DNA of 12,827 bases from CAZGAH01 sp964523295 (GCA_964523295.1 CAZGAH010000109.1:1-12827); one strand, 5' to 3'; positions 7,486 to 12,827 are shown, counted from the stretch's first letter. Made by a program: numbers and translations. Notes: generated by a model not told the origin, from the sequence alone.

Positions 7486-7737
7486 ATTGGCGTAAAATAA
7501 AAGCGAAGAACCGGACGGCACCCGTTGCCAGTCGCAATGGCGCTCACCGATCAAAAAGACGGCATCCGTTGTTCAAGAATCTGGTTCGTATCCCTTTCGT
7601 CGGGCAATGACAAGCCCTTGCATTCGGCGCGGAGGTGCGACGCCGACGGCTACCCACTTGCGGTTCACGGCGAGTTTGTCTTTTCGACGCCTTACTTAAA
7701 TGATTGTATCTGCCCCGGTAACCCGATGACAACGGGT
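7486..7737. other. Intergenic region left of the sRNA repeat array
   Basis: No gene is recognised. The only sizeable frame (7544-7732, minus) is Arg/Ser-rich and has no family character. ACCCG (7721-7725) and CGGGT (7733-7737) form a small inverted repeat next to the first repeat unit. The region should hold the promoter of the minus-strand membrane protein; I see no strong -35/-10 pair. Confidence 0.4.
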
Positions 7738-7782
7738 CAGGCGCGCAGCGGACGGGTTGGGGGAACTCAGATGCAGGCGTTG

Positions 7783-7828
7783 AAAAATCAAAACCGGCTT
7801 TTCGGGAACACCCCGAAAGCCGGTTTTG
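7783..7828 (-). terminator. Intrinsic terminator of sRNA copy A
   Basis: On the minus strand a stem of about 17 bp (CAAAACCGGCTTTCGGG paired with CCCGAAAAGCCGGTTTTG, one bulged base) closes a GTGTT loop and is followed by ATTTTT. The stem occupies 7789-7828 and the T-tract 7783-7788. The AAAA/TTTT base of the stem means it could also work on the plus strand. Confidence 0.8.
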
Positions 7829-7845
7829 GCAAAAGCAGGAAGGTA
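7783..7845 (-). ncRNA. Predicted sigma-54-dependent small RNA, copy A
   Basis: The predicted transcript runs leftward from about 7845, 12 nt after the -12 GC of the promoter, to the T-tract near 7783, about 63 nt. Its 5' end is single-stranded and reads (G)UACCUUCCUGCUUUUGCC. The rest is one strong hairpin followed by a U-rich tail. No start codon follows a ribosome-binding site in this span. The CCUUCC motif could pair with purine-rich ribosome-binding sites. The prediction rests on architecture and on conservation among three copies; expression is not shown. Confidence 0.62.
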
Positions 7846-7855
7846 CTTTGAATAG

Positions 7856-7872
7856 AGCAACTTCCGGGCCAA
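7856..7872 (-). promoter_or_regulatory. Sigma-54 promoter of sRNA copy A
   Basis: The minus strand reads TTGGCCCGGAAGTTGCT. The -24/-12 consensus is TTGGCACG-N4-TTGCW, so this differs at one position (C for A). GG and GC have the required spacing. The upstream region, where an enhancer site would lie, falls in the N gap. Confidence 0.75.
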
Positions 7873-7873
7873 A

Positions 7874-7973
7874 NNNNNNNNNNNNNNNNNNNNNNNNNNN
7901 NNNNNNNNNNNNNNNNNNNNNNNNNNNNNNNNNNNNNNNNNNNNNNNNNNNNNNNNNNNNNNNNNNNNNNNNN
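7874..7973. other. 100-N assembly gap inside the repeat array
   Basis: Exactly 100 N separate repeat units A and B. This is a common placeholder for unknown length. Near-identical repeats on both sides are the likely reason for the gap, and further units may be hidden here. Confidence 0.9.
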
Positions 7974-8022
7974 CAGGCCAGGCGCGCGGCGGACGGGTTG
8001 GGGAACTCGGATGCAGGCGCTG

Positions 8023-8068
8023 AAAAATCAAAACCGGCTTTTCGGGAACACCCCGAAAGCCGGTTTTG
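8023..8068 (-). terminator. Intrinsic terminator of sRNA copy B
   Basis: Same hairpin as in copy A: arms 8029-8046 and 8052-8068, loop 8047-8051, and a minus-strand T-tract at 8023-8028. Confidence 0.8.
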
Positions 8069-8085
8069 GCAAAAGCAGGAAGGTA
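8023..8085 (-). ncRNA. Predicted sigma-54-dependent small RNA, copy B
   Basis: Identical to copies A and C. The predicted start is about 8085 and the end about 8023. This copy has intact upstream DNA: a dyad motif at 8207-8226 is centred about 132 bp before the start, which fits an enhancer-binding-protein site for a sigma-54 promoter. Confidence 0.65.
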
Positions 8086-8095
8086 CTTTGAATAG

Positions 8096-8112
8096 AGCAA
8101 CTTCCGGGCCAA
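8096..8112 (-). promoter_or_regulatory. Sigma-54 promoter of sRNA copy B
   Basis: TTGGCCCGGAAGTTGCT on the minus strand, identical to the other copies, with the -12 GC placing the start near 8085. Confidence 0.78.
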
Positions 8113-8206
8113 ATGCCCCGAAACCGAGTGAGAAAAATTATCTACTATGATATCAAGCTGTTTTGCCGAAAACGCCCGTCCCTGTCCGGCCAGATCGTGA
8201 GGGTTT

Positions 8207-8226
8207 GGGTAAAAATGCTTGAACTC
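8207..8226 (-). promoter_or_regulatory. Putative enhancer (UAS) dyad upstream of sRNA copy B
   Basis: On the plus strand GGGT, a 12-nt spacer (AAAAATGCTTGA) and ACTC form an imperfect dyad. The 16-mer GTAAAAATGCTTGAAC at 8209-8224 recurs with one change at 8500-8515 upstream of copy C, at nearly the same distance (centre about -132) and in otherwise unrelated sequence. Confidence 0.55.
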
Positions 8227-8312
8227 GGGCCGCGCAGCAGGGCTGCGGGGCGGTGGCGCCAGACAGGCCAGGCGCGCGGCGGACGGGTTGGGGAACTCGG
8301 ATGCAGGCGCTG

Positions 8313-8358
8313 AAAAATCAAAACCGGCTTTTCGGGAACACCCCGAAAGCCGGTTTTG
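8313..8358 (-). terminator. Intrinsic terminator of sRNA copy C
   Basis: Same hairpin as in the other copies, with the stem at 8319-8358 and a minus-strand T-tract at 8313-8318. Confidence 0.8.
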
Positions 8359-8375
8359 GCAAAAGCAGGAAGGTA
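8313..8375 (-). ncRNA. Predicted sigma-54-dependent small RNA, copy C
   Basis: Same sequence as copies A and B, predicted start about 8375. A dyad motif lies at 8498-8517, centred about 132 bp upstream. An open frame of 85 codons (8145-8402, minus) begins at the promoter and reads through the terminator hairpin. That frame is most likely spurious. Confidence 0.65.
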
Positions 8376-8385
8376 CTTTGAATAG

Positions 8386-8402
8386 AGCAACTTCCGGGCC
8401 AA
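8386..8402 (-). promoter_or_regulatory. Sigma-54 promoter of sRNA copy C
   Basis: TTGGCCCGGAAGTTGCT on the minus strand, one mismatch from the -24/-12 consensus, with correct GG to GC spacing. Confidence 0.78.
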
Positions 8403-8497
8403 ATGCTCGTCCTGCCTAGAAATAATAAATTATCGCATTATTCCAACGTATTGAGTGGTACAGCGAGGGAAACACAGGCCTCGTGTATCAGGTGCTG

Positions 8498-8517
8498 TGG
8501 TTAAAATGCTTGAACCA
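8498..8517 (-). promoter_or_regulatory. Putative enhancer (UAS) dyad upstream of sRNA copy C
   Basis: TGGT, a 12-nt spacer (TAAAATGCTTGA) and ACCA form a perfect 4-bp dyad. The arm bases differ from the copy B motif but change together so that symmetry is kept. The centre is about 132 bp upstream of the predicted start of copy C. Confidence 0.58.
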
Positions 8518-8591
8518 GGGAATTCTTCGCGCAACCCGTCGCTAAACCCGGTCGCCGGAGGGGCGGGTGGTGGATGATTATCTCGGAATTC

Positions 8592-8609
8592 TCATATTTC
8601 AAAATATGA
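8592..8609. promoter_or_regulatory. Palindrome abutting an extended -10: candidate operator
   Basis: TCATATTTCAAAATATGA is a perfect 8-bp inverted repeat with a 2-nt centre. It fills the -35/-10 spacer of the promoter-like element at 8607-8615, where a repressor would block polymerase. GAATT and AATTC flank it as imperfect outer arms. Confidence 0.45.
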
Positions 8610-8615
8610 TATAAT
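8607..8615 (+). promoter_or_regulatory. Extended -10 promoter for the glycosyltransferase-TPR gene
   Basis: TGATATAAT matches the extended -10 consensus TGnTATAAT perfectly. No good -35 hexamer lies at 16-18 bp, which is acceptable for extended -10 promoters. The leader would be about 200 nt. In such an AT-rich spot chance occurrence is possible. Confidence 0.4.
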
Positions 8616-8664
8616 TCAATTGGTTGCAATCCGCTTCTCCTGGCCGCACTCGGGAATGATCCTT

Positions 8665-8684
8665 GAGTAAAAATCTTTAAACTC
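8665..8684. promoter_or_regulatory. Third dyad of the UAS type, without a recognised promoter
   Basis: GAGT, a 12-nt spacer (AAAAATCTTTAA) and ACTC form a perfect dyad with the same arm and spacer lengths as the motifs upstream of sRNA copies B and C. No sigma-54 promoter is seen at the matching distance (about 8553-8569, minus). It may be a relic, may serve another promoter, or may be chance in AT-rich DNA. TTGAGT (8662-8667) and TAGACT (8686-8691) overlapping it also form a weak sigma-70-like pair. Confidence 0.35.
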
Positions 8685-8825
8685 TCTAGACTCGGATTTC
8701 CTGGATCAGAGATATTTTCGTTAAATTTTTTTAACCGGTTCTCCTTGTCCCCGGGCGTGCGGCGTGCATCATGCCGGGGCGCAATTGCCCTTGACGGATT
8801 GCGGCTTTTTTCAGAGAAAGGATGC

Positions 8826-11198
8826 ATGGCGATGCATTCAGCCCCCGTGCTGCTGATTTGCACGATACGCAGCGTAGGGCATTTTACCGTATACAGTGGC
8901 AACTTCGTCGACTGGGCCCTGGAGCGTGGGGGCGAGGTCGTCTATCTCGGGCATGGTTTTGCCTCCAGCGCACTCTACGCCCGGTTCTGCAACGAGCCCC
9001 GGGTACGCTTTCACGAACTCGATGCCTGGTTGCCGGATAGCGGAGACGGGCCCTTGCCCACGGACGACCGCGAGCTGGTGGACGCGCTGTTCACCGAGCA
9101 GGGCGTCAGCCGCCAGATTGCGGCGATTGCCGCCGCGCAGCGCGAGTTTTCTCCCACGCATACGCTCCTGGTGAACAGCGACGACATGCTGTTCCATACC
9201 AACCGGTTTCACCGCCTGAGCAACCTCTTCCTTCGCCCGGTCTACGGGATCAGCACCTTTGGCTATCGCGACCAGTATCTCGGCTTCGCCGACGCCTATA
9301 CCTGCCGGCTCAACCGCTTGTCGGCGCTTCAGGGCAATTTTGCGGGCATGTTCACTCTGGACGAATACCACGTTGCCAGCCGGGACCCGGAACAATCCTT
9401 TCTCCATTTCCTGCCCGACCCCTACCGGGCCTTTCAGCGGATTGACGTCCAGAGTCTGTCGCAGGCCGAGCAGGAGCAGCTGGCCGCGCTGGAGGCCTTT
9501 CTGTCGGATGACGACCGCCCGATAATCCCGGTGTTAGGCAAATTCGACGAACGGAAAAACGGATTGTGGATTCTGGATGAAGTGCTCAGAGACACCGATC
9601 TGGCCTGCGTCATTCTGGGCGAGCGCGTGCCGTCGCCACTGGACGATCGTATCGACGCGGCGCTTGACGCATTGCGCGCGCAGGACAGGGTGTTTACCAG
9701 GTTTGATTTCACCACGGAGCATTTTTTTGATCGCGTTCTGCACTCCGGGCGCGTCCCCTGCGCGCCGTTTCCCTATCGCACGCACTACGGTTCCTCTGCG
9801 GTACACTTGCAGACTCTGGAAGCCGGGCTCCCGGGCGTGATCCCCGATGTCGGGCTGATGGCCCGGCGCTGCGTCGATCATGATCTGGGCTTGCTCTTTC
9901 GCCACGGAGACCGGGACTCGTTTCGGGCAGCGTTTCGTGAGCTGTGCCACGCGGGGCAAGGGGTGGGCCAGGCAGGAAGGCGCTTTCTGGAGCACTTTTC
10001 GGCCCGCGCCTTGTACGAGAGTCTCGACTACGCATTCGGGCTCAGCCCGTCCCGCCCGATGCTCCCCTGTCAGGTTCCTTCCGAACCGGCCGGGCGGACA
10101 TATGCGCCTCCGCGCTGGTTCGCGCCAATGTGCGCCGGACAGCAGGCCCACGACGCGGGCGATTTTCCCGCGGCCATGGCGTGCTTTACGCAGGCGCTCG
10201 CCCGGGCCGACGGGGACCATCCGGGTCTGCTCTTTCGCCAGGCACTCTCAGCAGCGCTGGCCGGCGACGAGGCAAGGGCTACCTCGCTCCTGTCCCGGTA
10301 TCACCAATCCGGCAACACGGACGAACAGGCGTTTTCGCTCCCCCTGCTGCTGGACTCGGCCCTTTTCCATGCCAGGCATCACGCGTGGGATATGGCCTGG
10401 CGGCTGGCTGCGTTCTCTCGACTGTCGGCCGGCGACTCGACTGAAATGATCCTGTGCGAAGCGGCGCTTCATGAGGAAGCCGGACATCTGGATATTGCTA
10501 TTGATCGCGTAACGAGCGTGTTGATTTCGGATGCTCTCAATCTTGAACTATTATCCTGGAAATCCGACTTGCTTATCAAGGCGAACCGATTATCCGAAGC
10601 GATCAATTGTCTCGAATACATGCTATTATTGACGCCGGACGACACCGACAGGCTGGCGCAGAAAATATCCCTGCTGATTGAGGTGAGTCGTTTTGATGAG
10701 GCCTCGCGACTGCTTGTGTCGGCCCTGGAATTGCATCCGGAAGATTCAGCATTGCTTCATGTCCGTGCGGTCGAATTACAGCGAGAGGGCCGCCATGCTG
10801 ACGTTCTGGCCCTTTTGGATCGGGTGCTTGCTGCCAGTCATCCCGGGCGGGCATGGCATCTGCGCACCCGCGGCGGCACGCTGGCGGCGCTTGGCAGATA
10901 CGCGGCGGCAATAGCTGATTTTCAGGCCGCCCTTGCGCTGGAGCCCGAATTTCACGACGTCCGGCTGAATCTGAGCGATGTATTGCGCTACGCCGGGCGC
11001 CATGACGAGGCGTTGGACGTGCTGGCGGAGCTGGAGTCGCTGGAACCGGCGTGGCCGCAGCTCCACTTGAAACGCGGGCAGGTGTACTTTGCCCGCGGAC
11101 AGGCAGCCGCGGCCCTGGCGGAGTATGCGCTGGAACGGCGTCTCGGCGTTGTGAGCGATCTGCTGGAGCGCTGCGAGGCGCAGGCGCAATCCGCCTGA
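8826..11198 (+). CDS. GT4-like glycosyltransferase with C-terminal TPR repeats
   Basis: The 790-aa product has two parts. Residues 1 to about 425 look like a GT-B fold family-4 glycosyltransferase: an N-terminal strand-loop (APVLLICTIRSVGHFTVYSG), a start of the donor half at PIIPVLGKFDERKNG (about 232-246), LACVILGERVPSPLDDRI, and near its end YGSSAVHLQTLEAGLPGVIP (LEAG at 331-334), where the family keeps its acidic nucleotide-sugar contact. Residues about 435-786 are tandem TPRs of about 34 residues (for example AGDFPAAMACFTQALARADG, LGRYAAAIADFQAALALEPE). Sugar and acceptor are unknown; TPR-linked transferases often modify proteins or surface polymers. ATG 8826 follows AGAAAGG; ATG 8832 is equally possible, and an overlapping out-of-frame ATG lies at 8822. 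A segment at about 10490-10780 within the TPRs is visibly richer in A+T. Confidence 0.8.
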   Translation: MAMHSAPVLLICTIRSVGHFTVYSGNFVDWALERGGEVVYLGHGFASSALYARFCNEPRVRFHELDAWLPDSGDGPLPTDDRELVDALFTEQGVSRQIAAIAAAQREFSPTHTLLVNSDDMLFHTNRFHRLSNLFLRPVYGISTFGYRDQYLGFADAYTCRLNRLSALQGNFAGMFTLDEYHVASRDPEQSFLHFLPDPYRAFQRIDVQSLSQAEQEQLAALEAFLSDDDRPIIPVLGKFDERKNGLWILDEVLRDTDLACVILGERVPSPLDDRIDAALDALRAQDRVFTRFDFTTEHFFDRVLHSGRVPCAPFPYRTHYGSSAVHLQTLEAGLPGVIPDVGLMARRCVDHDLGLLFRHGDRDSFRAAFRELCHAGQGVGQAGRRFLEHFSARALYESLDYAFGLSPSRPMLPCQVPSEPAGRTYAPPRWFAPMCAGQQAHDAGDFPAAMACFTQALARADGDHPGLLFRQALSAALAGDEARATSLLSRYHQSGNTDEQAFSLPLLLDSALFHARHHAWDMAWRLAAFSRLSAGDSTEMILCEAALHEEAGHLDIAIDRVTSVLISDALNLELLSWKSDLLIKANRLSEAINCLEYMLLLTPDDTDRLAQKISLLIEVSRFDEASRLLVSALELHPEDSALLHVRAVELQREGRHADVLALLDRVLAASHPGRAWHLRTRGGTLAALGRYAAAIADFQAALALEPEFHDVRLNLSDVLRYAGRHDEALDVLAELESLEPAWPQLHLKRGQVYFARGQAAAALAEYALERRLGVVSDLLERCEAQAQSA

Positions 11199-11265
11199 TC
11201 GGTTTCTCTATGCGGTGTCGACTGCCGATACCCAGGAGCCGGGCACCCGGACTCGCACCGCGGGC

Positions 11266-11294
11266 TTGAAGCCGGCGGTGGATTCCTGTATAGA
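11266..11294 (+). promoter_or_regulatory. Possible sigma-70 promoter of the PP2C phosphatase gene
   Basis: TTGAAG (11266-11271) and TATAGA (11289-11294) are spaced by 17 nt; each hexamer matches consensus at four of six bases. The -35 lies inside an imperfect inverted repeat (11257-11279, ACCGCGGGCT with AGCCGGCGGT) that could be the end of the upstream transcript or an operator. The evidence is weak. Confidence 0.35.
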
Positions 11295-11376
11295 GAAAGG
11301 GAAAGCCGTCCCTGAAGCTCTGCCGTCCGGCGGGCGTCTGGCGCGACGACAGGGTGAAGCCCCCCCGAAGGACGTT

Positions 11377-12827
11377 ATGGTTTTTTCGCTACGCAGAAAG
11401 ATTTTTGCCCTCGTGCTGATCGTTATGGCGCTGGTCGCCGTGCCGATCATGCTGTTTTCGCGTTGGAACGTCGAAGACGCCATGTTGGCGAGCGAGGAGA
11501 ACTCCGCGCGCAACGTCGTTCAGCTCGTTGAGCTGAATGTTTCCGGCCGCTACAAGAATCTGCTGCTGGAAAAGGTCGACATGGTCAAGACCAACCGGGA
11601 GCGCCTGAAACGGCTCGCCAGCGTGATTGTGTCCGGCCTGAATCAATTCCGGGACATGGTAGCACAGGGATTGATCAGTGAGGAGGGAGCCAAACGGCTG
11701 GCTTTGAACTGGATGGCCGGACGCGGCTTCGAGGCCGATGGCTTTTGTTTCGTCTTCGACAATGAGGACCGGACCCTGGCCTATCCCGATCCGTCCTGGA
11801 TCGGACGCGACGTCTCCGAATACCGCGATTTCAAGGGAAGATCGGTGACCAGGGCTGCCCGCGAGGACGCGCGCAACTCAGGCTCCGCATTCCTGACGTT
11901 CTGGTGGAAATCGCTGTCCGATGACAACCTGACCAAGCGCTTCGGCTACTTCGTCAATTACGCGCCCTGGCAATGGACCATCGGCGCCACGGCCGATATG
12001 CAGCTGCTCGAGCGCCGGTTGCAGCAGACCATGGATGAGATCATCCAGGTTTTCCAGGCCACCTTTCCTGAAATCAAGGTCGCCAAGACCGGTTACGTGA
12101 TTCTGTTTACGGGCAAGCGCGAGGTGCTGGTCAACCCCAATCCGCAGGATATCGACCTGGAGCGGGCAATGGACCTGAAGAGCGGACAGTTGCTGCTCGA
12201 TGCGCTCATGCAGGCGGCCGGGACACCGGAACGGCAACCGCTGCTCGTCGAGGTGATCGGATCCGATGGCCAACCTGAACTGCGCGAATCCTATGTCGCC
12301 TATTTCAAGGCCATGGACTGTTATATCGCCACGCTGGTCTCGCCCGATGAAATACGCGCGCCAGCCCGTGCCCTGGTGCGCACGCAGGCGGAAATCTTTT
12401 TTGCCGTACTCGTTCCTGGCCTGCTCGTTGCGCTCCTTCTGGCTGCCCGGATATCACGCCCGCTGCAGCAGCTCACGATCTACGCCACGCAGCTCCCTTC
12501 CCAGGACTTCACGACCCCGCGTAGCGACACCGAGAGCACGAACACGCTGCCGGTCCGCGCGCGCGACGAGGTCGGCAATCTTGCCAGATCGTTCGTGTTC
12601 ATGGAGAAATCGCTACGGGATAACATCCGCAACCTGATGGACGTGACCGCAGCCAAACAGCGGATACAGAGCGAGCTGTCGATCGCGCGGGAAATCCAGC
12701 TTGGCCTGCTGCCCAAGATTTTCCCCCCCTTTCCGGACCACAAGGAGTTCAACCTCTACGCGGTACGCCAACCCTCGGTGGCGCAGCGCCTGGCTACGCC
12801 GCACGGCATTGTCCTGCAACAACCGGC
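11377..12827 (+). CDS. Cache-HAMP-SpoIIE (PP2C-type) serine phosphatase, C-terminus cut by the window edge
   Basis: The frame starts at ATG 11377, with AAGGA 4 nt upstream, and runs 483 codons to the edge. Residues about 8-28 form the first membrane segment (FALVLIVMALVAVPIMLF). Residues about 30-335 are a periplasmic double-Cache-like sensor: FCFVFDNEDRTLAYPDPSWI, YFVNYAPWQWTIGATADM, and a second half KTGYVILFTGKREVLVNPNP. Residues about 340-360 are the second membrane segment, followed by HAMP (about 360-420, ISRPLQQLTIYATQL and DEVGNLARSFVFME). A coiled linker then leads to RIQSELSIAREIQLGLLP (about 430-447), the usual entry to a SpoIIE/PP2C domain. Such proteins dephosphorylate anti-anti-sigma or STAS partners in response to an external ligand. 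The metal-binding motifs would lie beyond the window. After NLYAV (about 465) the sequence stops resembling the family; see findings. Confidence 0.85.
   Translation, partial: MVFSLRRKIFALVLIVMALVAVPIMLFSRWNVEDAMLASEENSARNVVQLVELNVSGRYKNLLLEKVDMVKTNRERLKRLASVIVSGLNQFRDMVAQGLISEEGAKRLALNWMAGRGFEADGFCFVFDNEDRTLAYPDPSWIGRDVSEYRDFKGRSVTRAAREDARNSGSAFLTFWWKSLSDDNLTKRFGYFVNYAPWQWTIGATADMQLLERRLQQTMDEIIQVFQATFPEIKVAKTGYVILFTGKREVLVNPNPQDIDLERAMDLKSGQLLLDALMQAAGTPERQPLLVEVIGSDGQPELRESYVAYFKAMDCYIATLVSPDEIRAPARALVRTQAEIFFAVLVPGLLVALLLAARISRPLQQLTIYATQLPSQDFTTPRSDTESTNTLPVRARDEVGNLARSFVFMEKSLRDNIRNLMDVTAAKQRIQSELSIAREIQLGLLPKIFPPFPDHKEFNLYAVRQPSVAQRLATPHGIVLQQP

Larger units (their letters stand above)
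7738..7873 (-). repeat. Repeat unit A (sRNA-bearing), adjoining the 100-N gap
   Basis: First of three copies of a roughly 135-143-bp repeat. Bases 7781-7873 are identical to 8021-8113 and 8311-8403. The segment to its left (7738-7780) differs from the other two copies at a few positions, including one extra G and A/G and T/C changes. The block of perfect identity coincides with the predicted promoter-to-terminator unit. Confidence 0.93.
7974..8116 (-). repeat. Repeat unit B (sRNA-bearing)
   Basis: By eye it is identical to 8264-8406 over the whole 143 bp, and to unit A over 8021-8113. The offset from B to C is 290 bp. Beyond 8116 the sequence diverges completely from that following unit C. 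Confidence 0.93.
8264..8406 (-). repeat. Repeat unit C (sRNA-bearing)
   Basis: Identical to 7974-8116. It is the right-most complete unit; no fourth hairpin or sigma-54 promoter is seen to its right. Confidence 0.93.
8407..8825. other. AT-rich intergenic region between the sRNA array and the glycosyltransferase gene
   Basis: No gene is seen over this stretch of about 420 bp, which is clearly richer in A+T than its surroundings. It holds two dyad motifs of the UAS type (8498-8517, 8665-8684), a palindrome overlapping an extended -10 promoter (8592-8615), and a GTTAAA/TTTAAC inverted repeat (8720-8735). The minus-strand frame at 8501-8902 has no family character and overlaps the start of the real plus-strand gene. 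Confidence 0.6.

Noticed and set aside
7738..8406. CRISPR array
   Set aside because: The repeats are about 140 bp with long irregular spacing, contain a promoter and a terminator, and there are no short regular spacers or cas genes.
8546..8569. Possible fourth sigma-54 promoter downstream of the third dyad
   Set aside because: TTGC is present nearby (minus strand, about 8530), but no GG lies 12 bp upstream, and no terminator hairpin follows.
8501..8902. Minus-strand open frame of 133 codons right of the sRNA array
   Set aside because: It overlaps the start of the glycosyltransferase gene, spans regulatory palindromes, and shows no recognisable family or ribosome-binding site.
11224..11231. 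Sigma-28-like -10 element GCCGATAC upstream of the phosphatase gene
   Set aside because: No TAAA-like -35 is found at the required distance; the bases there read TCTC.
1..12827. tRNA or rRNA genes
   Set aside because: No cloverleaf, CCA-end or conserved rRNA segment was recognised on either strand.

Overview
The window is GC-rich DNA, with coding regions rich in GC-ending codons. Its gene content fits a motile deltaproteobacterium of the Desulfovibrionales type: a Cache-HAMP-PP2C phosphatase, a GAF/HD-GYP/receiver protein, a SprA-type metalloprotease behind a flagellar sigma-28 promoter, and sigma-54 promoters. The genus is inferred, not shown. The sequence is a draft. It has two N gaps (10 N at 4554-4563, 100 N at 7874-7973), and both window edges cut genes.

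Layout, left to right. (1) 1-386, minus: 5' part of a probable transposase. (2) 690-1265, plus: YqaA/DedA-like membrane protein. (3) A near-consensus sigma-28 promoter (1365-1391), then a 387-aa SprA-like putative metalloprotease (1437-2600) with an HEQAH motif. (4) 2707-4889, minus: a c-di-GMP phosphodiesterase-type protein of about 727 aa (GAF, HD-GYP, C-terminal receiver), interrupted by the 10-N gap. (5) A divergent intergenic region with a strong sigma-70 promoter for the HD-GYP gene, four tandem 11-bp repeats just upstream of it, and a 19-bp palindrome. (6) 5173-6711, plus: ComM/YifB AAA+ ATPase. (7) 6801-7451, minus: unknown protein with two membrane segments, convergent with comM across a strong hairpin. 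(8) 7738-8406: repeats carrying at least three identical minus-strand units. Each unit is a sigma-54 promoter followed about 40 nt later by a strong intrinsic terminator, which is the layout of a small-RNA gene of about 63 nt. (9) 8826-11198, plus: GT4-like glycosyltransferase fused to TPRs. (10) 11377-end, plus: Cache-HAMP-SpoIIE/PP2C phosphatase, cut by the edge.

The most interesting element is the sRNA array. A 93-bp block running from promoter to terminator is identical in all three copies. The single-stranded 5' end of the predicted RNA holds CCUUCC, which resembles an anti-Shine-Dalgarno sequence. Upstream of copies B and C, in otherwise unrelated DNA, lies the same dyad motif (4-bp arms, 12-nt spacer) centred about 132 bp before the predicted start, where an enhancer-binding protein would be expected to bind. 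The architecture recalls the multicopy sigma-54-dependent Qrr RNAs of Vibrio, but there is no sequence relationship that I can see. The 100-N gap lies between two copies, so the array may be larger.

Taken together, the genes point to signalling (HD-GYP, PP2C), motility (sigma-28 and possibly sigma-54), surface glycosylation and post-transcriptional control. Any link between them is inference.
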